64,000 nt of DNA from Dipteronia dyeriana (taxonomy: Eukaryota; Streptophyta; Magnoliopsida; Sapindales; Sapindaceae), in NCBI GenBank assembly GCA_032871835.1, contig CM065299.1, positions 95,246,652-95,310,651 on the forward strand, given 5' to 3'. The notes below the pieces were generated by a model. It did not search any database, was not told the origin of the DNA, and saw nothing but the letters and a program-made list of their open reading frames with translations. Both the position numbers and the translations under genes were made by a program. Shown one piece after another: positions 1 to 10,916 of the stretch. Position 1 is the stretch's first letter, and each line of letters begins with the position of its first letter.

Positions 1-273
1 GCAGGATACATCAGCAATCGTGTGGAGACCGGTGATGAGGTGCCGGTCCTGTTTAGGCCCCTCAACTATGTTCATTGCGTGACTGAAAAGAAAGGCTCGT
101 CCATTGCTTGCCTATGAATAAATCAGATTCATACCCAGGAGTATTAATCATAAAAACAAGAATTTGGAGAGTTCGTTCACCTGAAAAGCTTTAGAGATAA
201 TATCATCGTGACGCGATACAGGATTCCGGCAATTGAAGCAGCTGTATATTCGTGGTCCGGTCGAATCTGCCAT
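1..273 (-). CDS. Yippee-like protein, 5' two exons (partial)
   Basis: Read on the minus strand. Exon 1 is 273..181 (31 codons) and exon 2 is 111..1, running off the window; the intron 180..112 has GT and AG ends and joins in phase 0. The protein starts [15 protein letters not shown], giving the first CxxC zinc pair (C12, C15). It continues with [16 protein letters not shown] and a block like the family's GxHTxADxxC signature ([11 protein letters not shown], ending at C68), which begins the second cysteine pair. Yippee proteins are small (about 100-130 residues) zinc-binding proteins with a fold related to the cereblon thalidomide-binding domain; their role in plants is poorly known. About 40 C-terminal residues are expected before position 1. 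The family call is firm; the exact function is open. Confidence 0.88.
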
Positions 274-949
274 TGAAGAATCTGATCATAACATCAATAG
301 CATACCAGTACCAAGCAGAAAATCAGGTGGCCTTTGAATCAGAATTTTTTGCTTGGAAACAAACACTAGACATTGTGAGGACTATTTAAGATTATTGATG
401 GATATATATTTTAATCAAAAGATAAAGATTGAGATGAGTGATTGAGTGAAGATTCCAAACAAGAAATTAGAAATTAGAAATTAGAAATCAAATCAAATTA
501 AATGAATTAAACAAATTGGGTTGAAAATGACAGGGTTGGGTCAAGAGTGAGTATGATTACAAAGGAGGGTTTGATTAAAAAGTAAAATACTTATGATTAT
601 TAAATTTTATGCCAAAAATAATACTAATAATAATGATGGATTGATGGTCCTTTGTTTACGTTGACCAAAATATTTAAACACAATAAAAAAACTCCGGTTT
701 AAAAATGAAACAGAGAAAGAAAAAAGAAAAAAAGAAAACCAGTAAAACAAATCAAAAGCAAAGAATTTTCATTAAGCTGCTGTCTTTTGTGTTTGTTTTG
801 TACATCATAAAATATCTGTTTGGGTTTGATTAAGTAGAATAATTATATCTTTCCATTTTTTTTTTCATGGAAAGATCAGATAAATGTAAAGCTCAACTTG
901 ATTAGATTACAAAACTAGGAATTTATTGTGTTTAGAGATAATTTTGGGA
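274..949. other. AT-rich upstream region of the yippee-like gene
   Basis: No coding exon is seen. The stretch is purine/AT-rich, with a short ATTAGAA tandem near 465-490 and A-rich runs near 700-760. It presumably holds the 5' UTR and promoter of the minus-strand yippee-like gene. Confidence 0.4.
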
Positions 950-1385
950 GTGAGTGTTGTTGATGCTGCAGCTATTGTTTTTGCTCGCTCTGTTTATGAG
1001 GAGGTGGTGGAGGCATTCTTATGGCCGATATGGGTCGAATCAGATGCCTTGGGGGCGGTTAGATTGTTCGAAGGCAGATGTAGATAATGTTGTTCATGAC
1101 ATTAAGGGGTGTTTTTTTTTTTTTTCACGACTTATATCTTAGTTTCATTAAAGATTTAAATTAAGTGGCTTGTGTTGTTTGTTTTCATGACTTAAATATT
1201 AAATTAAGATTAAAAAAAAAAACATCTTATATGTCTTGTGCTAGCGCTGCGGATATTTCTATGAAGTTTGTTCCTAAACTTTGTAACGAGGTGGCCTATA
1301 GTGCTGCCCGTTTACTTTTTCATTGAATGATCCTGTTGTTTGGTTTGCTTCTGTTCCAGGTTGGCTTGAATTGTTGGCCAATTCT
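950..1385 (+). pseudogene. Fossil RNase H-like (RVT_3 type) fragment of a non-LTR element
   Basis: From 950 one frame reads VSVVDAAAIVFARS then WPIWVESDALGAVRLFEG, which fits the alpha-helix and ESD catalytic-aspartate strand of plant RNase H-like domains. After a frame change it continues ADVDNVVHDIKG. A further piece near 1240-1385 reads FVPKLCNEVAYSAARLLF, matching the usual FVxRxxNxxAHxLA end of this domain, followed by a WLELLANSD tail. Frames change and a stop is present, so it is dead. A tandem-like T-rich insertion (about 1110-1235, two diverged copies of TTTTCAxGACTTA) splits it. Such domains end LINE-type polymerases or occur as stand-alone genes; no reverse transcriptase part is visible here. 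Confidence 0.5.
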
Positions 1386-2376
1386 GATTAGTATGTTTCT
1401 TCTTCCGTTGAATAGTCCTTTTGAAAAAAAAAATATATTAGACAAAATAATAACAATAATAATGAAATCTTACCAACCAGATGAGGGTGAACCGGTCCAC
1501 TCAAACCTGGTTGGATTATGAGATTAGGGAATCAAGTGCTTCACTCTCAGGTCATCTCCTTTTAAAATGGAGACCCAAACCACTTCAATGGTTCTCTATA
1601 TTGAGAAACCCAAGAAATAAAGATCCATTTTTCATCTCTACATTTAGAGATCCAAAATCTCATTCTCCATTTCACTATTAACCTTTTCTAATCTAATTTT
1701 ACTATCGTATCTATCCTTTAACTCTTATTATATCATTTTTACATTTTTACATTTTTAACTAAACTCAATTAATGTACTATAACTTTTTATTAATAAATCT
1801 AATTATACAGTTAAAAATATTTTGTTAAGATCTTTCATCCAAGTTTAATATTGACTATATTTGACTATTTTTTTTATTACACCTTATATTTTAATCAATG
1901 AATTAAAAGTATTTTAATTCAAAACAAATATTTTCAAATCATTATTTTTAATCAATGTTTTGATATCATCAATAAAATTGAAATCTTCAAATTAAAATAC
2001 TACAATAGAAAAATAACAAACAAAAAGTACATTAAAAATATGTGTATTAGAAAGTTAGATATAAATTATGTGTAAATAATATGTTTAGTAGAAATTAAAA
2101 AAGTTATAGTGGTAAAAAAAAATATGTGTAGTAGGAGATAGTTAGTTAAAAAAAGTAAAATAATAATATTTTATTATTTGAAGATCGTAAAATGAAGATC
2201 GATTGAAGTTGTAAATTTATAGAGATGGATATTCCCGGAATAATCTATTTTGAGTCTCCAAATTGGAGAAAAATTTGAAGACCCATATGAGGATTTCAAA
2301 AAAACCATGAATTTATATATCGATGTAATACTTAAAATAAATAAATAATAAAATTTTGTCGGTCTTCAGTGTAAAA
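1386..2376. other. AT-rich intergenic DNA, possible MITE remnant
   Basis: No gene is visible. Repeated GAGATCCA/CCATCTCTA words at about 1575-1680 and 2215-2310 lie in opposite orientation, which could be the ends of an old MITE, but I cannot define termini or a target duplication. The middle is simple AT-rich sequence. Confidence 0.3.
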
Positions 2377-2530
2377 TGGGCCGGGCCATCAATACCCTGG
2401 CTCAGCGTCGTAGAACTTGATCCAGATTCAGATTCTAGCCCAGGCAAAAAGAGACACAGAACTAACGGGGGTACAAATTAAAATACACAAAAAACAAGGG
2501 GATTTAAGACTAAAATTCATTAAACCCTAA
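2377..2530 (+). promoter_or_regulatory. Site II (TGGGCC) plus telo-box upstream of RPC10
   Basis: TGGGCC at 2377..2382 lies within GGGCCGGGCC, and a telo-box AAACCCTAA lies at 2522..2530, about 150 bp before the ATG at 2681. In plants this pair is known from promoters of translation, ribosome-biogenesis and RNA-polymerase genes, so it fits the gene downstream. The role here is inferred from motif and position. Confidence 0.5.
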
Positions 2531-2680
2531 TAAAGAAATAAAAAAATAAATAAAAAAGAGGAGCAAGCAACTACGACTCAGGCCTCAGCATCGGAAACAG
2601 AAGGAGGTCGAAGAAGGGTTTAACAAAACCGCAGACAAATCTCGATTTATTGCTTCGTCGCGTACGTATACGAGAAGGAG

Positions 2681-3875
2681 ATGGAGTTTTGCCCTACATG
2701 TGGTATTATGTTGCAATACGAGTTGCCATACATGGATCGTCCTTCGAGATTCGCCTGTCCTTCATGTCCCTACGTCTGTAACATGGAGACCAGAGTGGGT
2801 TTTTTTTTTTGTTTTTTTTAATTATTTAAATTTGTTACAATGTTGTAGGCAATTGTTGAGTTAACGATGATGGTGTGTAATACTTTGTAGGTTAAACTTA
2901 AGCGAAAGCAACCTTTGGGTAAGAAAGAAATTCAACCAATTTTCACTCAAGATTCCATGATGGAGGGCCCTCAAACCGAAGGTGTGTGTTTGATTTCCTT
3001 CTTATGGTAAAATCACTGATTTTATACTGATAATTTGGTTATCAAGTCGTTTAACAATGTTTGTTTGGATTTTTCTTAAGGTGGGCATGGCTTAGTTATT
3101 TGTTATTAGTATTATTATTTTTTCCTATAGGTTTGTGGTGGAATTGAATTCCATGTAAAATGTTAATTGTTTTCCCTTTTGATTCTGTGTCTTCAGTGAT
3201 TTTCGTTCTGTTTCTGATTTGAATGTACTATGGCAGTATGTTTTTAAGCTTTCAATTTCTTCATAAATTTTAAGTTTTTGAGACATTTTGGTTAATACCA
3301 GATGTTCACTATCACTGGTGCCTCCTATAGTAGTTGTTAGATAGAAAATTTGCTATATTTCGTGTATAGGTGTATGAAGAATGAACAAGTAATCACTAGA
3401 GAGTAGAGACAACGAATAGATATCTCCGAGTCTACTTATATTATTATATGATACATTTGAGGAGCCATTAGCCCAACAAAGTTGAGCTTAGGACTATAAT
3501 GGTAAGGGTTTTAAACTTTTAGGTGTCGATGGGTGAATTTTCGTATTACAGAAGTCGTATTTGATTCATCGTCATTTGTTGTCAAGTTCTGAGTTCCTGC
3601 TTCAAGTGGTTGTTAAAATCGTTCCTGGTTTTATGAGATAATTTTTTATCAAATTTCTTTATAAGCTGGGTATTAAATTGTTCTATTTTTGTCGCTGTTC
3701 TTTGTGGATGATCTCTTTTCGCTTACCCTGTTTTTTTTTTCCTGCAGTAACATGTCCTAGTTGCAAGTTCGGGAAGGCTGTTTACCATGAACTTCAGACA
3801 CGGTCAGCTGATGAGCCGATGACAATATTTTACATGTGTGCAAATAGGGATTGTAAACACAGGTGGAATGAATGA
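2681..3875 (+). CDS. DNA-directed RNA polymerase III subunit RPC10 (RPC11/C11, TFIIS-like)
   Basis: Three exons: 2681..2794, 2891..2981 and 3748..3875, with GT-AG introns and consistent phases, giving 110 residues, the usual family length. The N-terminal zinc ribbon is MEFCPTCG (C4, C7) with [10 protein letters not shown] (C26, C29, C33). The C-terminal TFIIS-type ribbon uses C71, C74, C99 and C104 and carries [10 protein letters not shown], the acidic hairpin (D90, E91) that promotes transcript cleavage in the Pol III active site. Known roles of the subunit are RNA cleavage, termination and reinitiation on tRNA and 5S genes. The start is the first ATG and gives the conserved MxFCPxCG opening. 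Its 3' end faces the WNK kinase gene. Site II and telo-box motifs lie upstream. Confidence 0.95.
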
Positions 3876-4561
3876 CAAATGTGGAAACAAATAAGAGAGA
3901 TGTTGATTGTTTCTCATTTGAATATCTCTTATGACTTTCTGACTTTATACAATTCCAGTAATTTGTTCTGATTTAAGTCTTGTGATCATCTGTAATTGGA
4001 CCCGTTTCTATCTTCTTAATGAACTAAAGAGTAATTGAGTAATTTGAAGATGAGTTGATTTCATAGACTGGTCATCTCAATTCTAGCTTCAAAATTGTTC
4101 CTTTACCAAAATTTGAAATTTGTACATTTTTAGAATTCTAACCCAACTCTATGACTTCATAGTCGCCAAAGTAAAATCCAATCCATAGAAGCAATATGAA
4201 GATTTGTAAAAATATAAATGAAGCATCATAACAGATTGCATTTGAATGAAACATAGCACAACAATGAGGTACAAAGAATGTTACAAAGGAGCCACCAAAT
4301 TCTAGGAGTTGAGTTACAGGGCATAAATGGGCAGTAAGTATCAGCAACAGTAATTATTTACATGCATTTATGTAAAAGATCATGAAGAAACTTAGCTTCC
4401 AACCCACCAGTCCAAAGGATGACGACTTGCATAAAAAAAGAGTCGAAACCTGATACAGGGGGTTGTGGTTATTATCTCGAAATAGTTATCAATGGAATGA
4501 TGATATAAACAATGAAATAAAACCTGATAAAAAGAATTGACTCCATCAAATGCATTTTTTA
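3876..4561. other. 3' regions of two convergent genes
   Basis: The interval between the RPC10 stop and the WNK stop must hold both 3' UTRs. AATGAAC/AATAAAA-like signals occur at about 4017 and 4515. No other gene is seen. Confidence 0.45.
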
Positions 4562-7237
4562 TCAATTAATAGCTAGCTTCTTCTTTGCCATCCATCTCTT
4601 TCTTGTAGCCTCTATTGCCTCTTCCCTCTTCTTCAAAAGTTCTTGAAACCAACGGTGATATTGAGCTTCAATTGCGTTAAGTTCCTGCCTTAGTTCATCC
4701 GAATCTTTGTCAACCAAGGACAGAGATGAACAGCTGCTTCTCAAGCTCATTACTCTGCTTAAGTGAGGGAATGACACTCCTGAATTCTTCTCTTGTTCAT
4801 TCAATAAGATGCCTTCATTGCTATAGTCCCTTTGCGATTTGCAGTCATCATAATACATATCCTCAAAGTCCGAAGCATAATCGCTCAAGTATTTACAGCT
4901 TTCATCAATATTGGAGTCACCTGATTCAGATGCTTTATTGTTTCTAGCGGAAGCATCTTCAGCAAGAACATCTGAAAAATATGAAGCATGTGATTCGAGA
5001 TCTTCCAGATTAGCCAAACTTGGAGAAGAAGAATAGTTAGCATAGGACATAGGTGTTAGTGTACTCATGTTTTCTGCTTGGGTTGTTATAAAACCTTGTT
5101 GAGGACTTATAGCAAGTGTAGAGATACCATCTTGCTCAGTCATCAGCTCTGAATGAACACTAGTTAGCATTGCATCCCATGGGCATGCCATTGAGGTTTT
5201 TCCATCTCCAACTGGGGATTCACAATAGAAATTTATACCACAAGAGGAACGATCAAATGAGGGCTTCCAACCAGGCAGAAGTTTCATTATCAAATAATCA
5301 ATGAATTCAGCTATGAAGGCCACATCATGATTCGCCAACTCTAGTTGTTCAACCATCTCAGCAGCCACTGATACAGCAGTATCACTATCTATATAAAAAA
5401 GAAAATGTATATTCCTCACGCGGCCGGCTAGCAGAAAAAAAGGAAGAGAGAAAATAACATGTTAGACACTAATAGGAAAAAAGAAAAACTAAAAAGATAG
5501 GTCAGCATTTCTAATGCAATATCTCTCTTACCGAATGAGTCAGCAATACGAAGAGTCAATGATATCGAGTTGTCATCATTTTTCTTCCCTCTCAGTCTAA
5601 ACTCATTGTTCTTATTTGTCCTCTGAAATTCCAAAACTGGACACACTGGACTTTCATTGTTGCTTCCTGTAAATGTGCTTCGAGATAGCTGCTTATAGTC
5701 GGTATCTATATCCATGGAAAGAGGTCCAGGTTTTGGAAAATCTAGCACTTTCAGATTTTGGTGTGGTAGCTGTAAAGGGACCCGCATCGGTTCCTTTGGA
5801 TTCTCAACTTGAAGAAATGGGTCTTTCAGAAGATCTTTCGCAGACAACCTCTCAGAGACCGGAACCAGGCATTTCTCAATGAACTCCTTAATTTGAGGAT
5901 CACTCACCTTTGCAAGGGAAGCAGGTTTAATGCCCTGCAACAGAATAACAACAGAATGAATCTACATGTACTTTCAAGGAAAAGCATTTCGACATAGAAA
6001 CCCCCCCTAGATGATAGACGATAACAAGGTAATTGGTTTACTTACGGAGGTAACCTTCTTATAAATTTGTGCTGGATTTTTGCATTCACTGTAAGGATAC
6101 TCAAAAGTAACCATCTCCAACATGCACATCCCAAAAGAATATACATCGACAAGTTCATTATATTCCTCCTCATAAAGCTCCGGAGCCATAAATTCGGGTG
6201 TCCCTGCGATAATGGAAGTAAAAGCTCAGTACTGTACTTCTCATAGAGCCAATGTAACCTAAAATACAGCATTTGAAACAGATTAACAAGTTACCAATAA
6301 CACTTTTAGCCGTAGACTTCTGCATGACAATTGCCAATCCCAGGTCTCCAATTTTAACTTCTCCATGATTGCCATTAACAAAGATATTGTCACATTTTAA
6401 GTCTCTGTGGATAATAGGTGGGTTGTGACTGTGAAGATGGACTAAACCGTGGAGAACCTGCCTAGCCCAGTTCTTTATGACCTTCATATCGACACTTTTA
6501 TGCTTCTTACGATATCTAATAACAAGAAGGTATACAGTTACTTCAGGTGCTCACAATAACAATCAAACGAATTTTATTTTGTTTTTTATAAAGGACCAAG
6601 AAAACATACTGCCTCAGACTCCCAGAAGTGAAGAGCTCGGTAATCATGTTAACAGTTTTCTTCTTGTCATCCACCCATGATTTATAGAACCTAATGATGT
6701 TTTCATGTTTCAATGATTTGAGTAAATGAACCTCTGAATAGAGTTTCTCCAAATCATCTGGCGATTGCAAAACATCATCAATCTTCACCAGGCTCCAAGC
6801 AACTTCTATTCCATCAACTTCATCAAATGCCCGGTAGCTGCAAAAGGGTATTAAAGAAGCGGAACAAAAACCAACCTTAACCAGCAGATCAAGACAGAGA
6901 GGGCAATAATAATATTAAAAAAAAAACAGAGATAAGTTTAGAAAGCATACACAGTCTTGAAAGCACCCTTGCCCAACACCTCATCATACTGTTCATTTTT
7001 TTTAACCAAAAAAAAATAAAAAACATTTGAAATTATATATATAAACAAACAAACAAACAAATATTTGGCGGGTAAAATAATAAAGTACAAAACAATACTA
7101 ACAATTTTGCATACCCTAACGTATCGACCGGTGGGATCTTTCTCTGAGAAATCGGGCTCGTTATCAGGAGGCGGTGATTTGCGAGACATTCCATGCTTCG
7201 TTGGTCGCATCAAACCAGTGGCGGTAACGGGATTCAT
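4562..7237 (-). CDS. WNK (with-no-lysine) serine/threonine protein kinase
   Basis: Seven minus-strand exons: 7115..7237, 6951..6988, 6610..6837, 6295..6515, 6046..6203, 5532..5934 and 4562..5427. All introns are GT-AG and phases close, giving 678 residues. The kinase domain covers about residues 38-300. The glycine-rich loop is GKGAFKTVY, with the WNK-type catalytic lysine at K52; the usual strand-3 lysine is replaced (VAWS, S69), the family hallmark. HRDLKCDN carries the catalytic D168 and the metal-binding motif is DLG (D187). [13 protein letters not shown] is the activation-segment end. An OSR1/PF2-like domain follows (SLTLRIAD, then [17 protein letters not shown]). The C-terminal end is lysine- and glutamate-rich ([14 protein letters not shown]). 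Plant WNKs act in flowering time, circadian and osmotic or abscisic-acid signalling. Which paralogue this is cannot be settled here. Confidence 0.95.
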
Positions 7238-8028
7238 TACTGCCAAGAACGGAACAACAAGAAGCGAGAAGACAAAGGAAATGAGGAGTCGAATGAAATA
7301 AATATTGTTTTTGTAATTCAAAAACGACGAGAGTAGAGGAGGGATCAAATTAGCAGCCGTCGCTGGTAGGGCACCACCGGTGTTGCGGGGAAGAAACAAC
7401 CACGCAGCTGCTGCTCGAAGAAGAAGGGTCCAGAGGTAGTGGAGAAGTAATCGAACGCGGATCTCAATCGGATCCGGCATTCGACAACTACTACTACGAC
7501 AAAGCTTAGTTTTTGAGGCAATGAACCTGGATAATTCATAACCCCAATTTCCATTCCACGATTGAAAACTCTCATTTCTCAAATCACATCCAACACCACA
7601 CAATTTTTCAATAACATCTTTCTCTTCCTCATCAAACCGATTCAAAATTTCAAATTAAAAAAATTGAAATTTCAAGAAAGGAAGAAGAATTGAAACGGAA
7701 GAAATTGTTGGGGGCTTCTTTGTGAGAAGAAAAAGGAAAATGAAAGAAAATGCGATTTTGGATTTTAAAATGGGGAAATGAGAGGAGAGGGAGATGGGAG
7801 TTGTTGTTGATTTTGGTTTAAGAAAGACAAAAATGGTTGGATACGGAAAACAAGGCGAGAACGGAGATTCGTACGGTCTGAATTCATACTAAAACAGCAT
7901 GCTTTCTTCATTTGTCCGCTTGAATTTGTAACAAAACGACAACGTTTTTTTCTCAAACCGCCAATTGTAACGACTTTTTTTTTAACAAACGGTTGTTGGG
8001 GCGTGACTCGTGAGGCTGAAACCATGTA
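7238..8028 (-). promoter_or_regulatory. 5' UTR and upstream region of the WNK gene
   Basis: No conserved coding sequence lies upstream of the ATG at 7237. The stretch reads through an upstream open frame on the minus strand (7645 downward) that meets the kinase frame but lacks any conserved sequence, so I treat it as leader. The first kinase residues (DPTGRYVR) are family-typical and support the start MNPVTATG. Confidence 0.45.
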
Positions 8029-8036
8029 GTATGACC

Positions 8037-8436
8037 TAGAGTTGTCCACGGTTCGGTTAAACCATTCGAAACCGAATCGAAATCGAAACCGAAATCGAAA
8101 TCGAAACCGTCGGTTACAAAACCGATTGGAAACCGGATCCCGGCGGTTCAGTTACGGTTAGAGGATCTTAAAAACCGATCAAAAACCGACGGTTTCAAAA
8201 TTAAAAAAAAAACAATGAAATGCTGACACGTGGCAGCATTTCAGAAAAAAAAACCAAACGGACCGAAACCGAACCGAACCGTTCGGTTTCACAAACCGAA
8301 ACCGAAACCGAACCGAAAACCGCCCTATTCCGGTTACGGTTAGGCCTTTCTACGGAACCGAAACCCCAAGGAACCGAAACCGAAACCGACGGTTCGGAAC
8401 CGAAACCGAAACGAAACCAAACCGTGGACACCATTA
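8037..8436. mobile_element. hAT-type MITE, 400 bp, with perfect 8-bp TSD
   Basis: The left end TAGAGTTGTCCACGG and the right end CCGTGGACACCATTA form terminal inverted repeats, best over TGTCCACGGTT. The element is flanked on both sides by GTATGACC (8029..8036 and 8437..8444), the 8-bp duplication typical of hAT transposons. The inside is filled with tandem GAAACCG/AACCGAA words and encodes no transposase, so it is non-autonomous. It lies about 800 bp upstream of the WNK start codon. The open frames across it come only from the repeat. Confidence 0.85.
8217..8242. repeat. 26-bp palindrome with central CACGTG (G-box)
   Basis: Arms GAAATGCTG and CAGCATTTC flank A-CACGTG-G, so the only mismatch is the A/G pair beside the core. 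It sits at the centre of the hAT MITE. CACGTG is the G-box bound by plant bHLH and bZIP factors; whether it is bound here is inference. Confidence 0.6.
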
Positions 8437-8444
8437 GTATGACC

Positions 8445-9206
8445 TAATGATCCAGTTCCGTGCAAAAGTCAAAAGAGAAGGAGGCCTCCTACAACTTCTT
8501 TTGTTATGCTGTAATCAACTCTGCTTAAAAGTTTTACATAATAAAATAGATTGTTTATTTATTTTTATGTATTAAAGTTTGACCCTTATTGGATTAGGGG
8601 TTTATCGGAACCGGTAAGATCAATTAAAATTCGAAAAACAACTTCTCCCATTGTGAAGAAGGATCTTCTCATATTTTATGATTCTATAGATAAATATGAG
8701 ACTTAATCCTTATTATAGGTAAGAAAGGAAAATGTACAATGATATTTGTTATGAACGTAAATATAAAATAGTCATTTAAATTGATATAGAATTTCTATTT
8801 TTATAACAAATTTTGGAAGGACATTTACTAAATACTCATTTATGTGAAAAAAGAAAAAAGAAATTTAAAATTATTTTGTATAATTGCAAGCGCTTTCATA
8901 ATATATACCAAATTAGTATCCAAAATACACACCGTTCCTTTATTAACATTTAAACAAGATTGCAAGCATAGAATTTACATTCCTTTTATATTTTCTTCTA
9001 TTGATGATATTAACAACATATCTCACTAGTTTGTAGGACAATTTAAACATTTTTTTTATTATGTGTTTAGACTATAGATTATACATAAAGCCAACAATTA
9101 CAGTAAAAGTAAACAACCTATAACGGTATAACCTATTTGAAAGTTTTCCAACCTAAATAAAATATGCAAGATGATATAATTTCATACGTGCAGAATTTAT
9201 CAACCA
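8445..9206. other. AT-rich intergenic DNA
   Basis: Nothing recognisable apart from low-complexity AT. A 61-codon open frame at 8844..9029 has no known motif and is probably chance. Confidence 0.4.
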
Positions 9207-9280
9207 GGTTTCGTGGTGTAGTTGGTTATCACGTCAGTCTAACACACTGAAGGTCTCCGGTTCGAACCCGGGCGAAGCCA
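9207..9280 (+). tRNA. tRNA-Val (anticodon AAC)
   Basis: This 74-nt cloverleaf has acceptor strands GGTTTCG and CGAAGCC (one G-U pair), a D-arm starting TGGTGTAGTTGGTTATCAC, anticodon stem TCAGT/ACTGA around loop CTAACAC (anticodon AAC), and a T-arm TCCGG-TTCGAAC-CCGGG. The discriminator base is A and no CCA is encoded, as expected of a nuclear gene. Internal A and B boxes are present (B box GGTTCGAAC). A T-rich tract follows directly (TTTTT at 9281, then a longer run), fitting Pol III termination. No intron. Confidence 0.95.
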
Positions 9281-10916
9281 TTTTTGACTTTGTATTTTTT
9301 TTCAAACTTTGTAAACAATTTCACTTTAGTCCCATATTTGTGTGTTTTGTTTCGGTGACCCCTAAATTATCATAAATTCATCATTTTTGCCAACTTTAGC
9401 CCACTTTTTTTTCCGTGACCCCTTTAAGTCGAATTTAACCGTTTTGCCTCTAGTATTAGGATATTGATGTTAAAAAAACGTATTTGTCCTCCTTCTAACG
9501 CCTATTTGTATCTCTTAATTTTTGACGTACATGTATCTAATTAAATAATATAAAAATATATATTAAAAAAATGAAAATGGCTTCGTTGAAGACTTCGTCC
9601 GGATTTCGCCGGCCAACTGGCCAAGCCTATACTATTTCCTTTCTATTATCTATTTGCATTTTGAATGATATAAAATAATAAATAAATTGTTTGAATATTT
9701 TTTATCATTTTGTTTAATTTGTCAATTTTAATTATTATCAATCTTTACTTTTGCTCTTAGTTTTTAAATTAGTTTTTAATTTGTTAAGTAATTATTTTTA
9801 AGGATTTTTTCTATTATTTTATTTTATTTTGTTACCATTTCGTTTGTTTTTTTTTTGTCTGAATACTAAACGATTCTGAATTTTTCTGAAGATTGAATAT
9901 GGATTGAAATATGAATATGAATTACATGTTTGTTTGTTTATTTGTTTGTTTTTCACATCTAAATGTATTATCTGAAACGTAATTTTATATTTATACCCAT
10001 ATCAATTAAAATAAATAATTTAATATGTATTATTCTTTATAAGATTTTATATGTTCTTCCGTAAAGAAAGTTCAATTTAACAAAATAAAAAATTTATCAA
10101 ATAATTTTACATATTTTGTAAATAAAGTTCAAGTATATATATATAAACAATTAATCTATAACATCTTTAAACCATGAAATAGTTAGATAAAAAATAAATA
10201 AAGAATTCTTATCCGGATTTGGTAAGAGATAAATTCAATTGTTCAATCCCAAAAAGATTCCGGTATTTTTTATTTATTTTTTTAGATTTTTTTTCTTTCT
10301 AAAAGCTGTTTAAAATAACAAATATGTTAAAAGAAAGAATTTTACGCCATATCAAAATATGATATATTTGAAAATATATTTTCTTTTAGAGGATAGATTT
10401 GGAAAGAAAAATATTTTAATTATAATACAATAATTTAGAATTACGTTAAAAATCATGATATATTATTTTTATTTTTAAATTGTTGTTTTTTTAATATTTT
10501 AAAGTTATTTAACTACTTAAAAAACAAACAAAAACTTAACGTGCTCAATTGAAAAACAAACTATCCATAAGTTTATTTGTTATAAGTTTGACATTTTACA
10601 AGATGAGGTTCTCTTGGAAACAAGAGAGGACATGAAATAATAAGTTTGACCTTTCACTTGATTAAGATTAAGATTATGATAATCAAGTGAAATTTTTACA
10701 AAATTTGAATGAAATAATAATAAAAAAAAAAGAGAGGACATGTGTCTCTCAGTAGAGACTGCATAGTAGCATTGCCCTGTTTTCAATTTTTCATTCCCAA
10801 ATCAGTCTTCGTTTTATCTCTCAGACAGAGGCTTGGTCAAAGCCTCAAAGCTCTGATATAACCAACCAAACGCCTCTCTCAGTTCTTCCGGATTTTCTCG
10901 GGAAGAACCGTCGGAG
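9281..10916. other. AT-rich intergenic DNA upstream of FKGP
   Basis: No gene is seen. A segment at about 9310-9470 (TTTAGTCCC, GGTGACCCC twice) looks like old repeat DNA, and 9585-9640 is briefly GC-rich (TTCGCCGGCC). The last about 110 bp before 10917 should hold the FKGP leader. Confidence 0.35.

Noticed and set aside
1575..2310. Possible MITE defined by opposite GAGATCCA/CCATCTCTA words
   Set aside because: Ends and target duplication could not be fixed; left as a remark only.
7345..7645. Possible longer N-terminus of the WNK kinase
   Set aside because: The upstream frame lacks conservation; plant WNKs start shortly before DPTGRY, as the ATG at 7237 does.
8201..8447. Overlapping open frames on both strands (77 and 75 codons)
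   Set aside because: They consist of the translated GAAACCG repeat inside the hAT MITE and show no domain.
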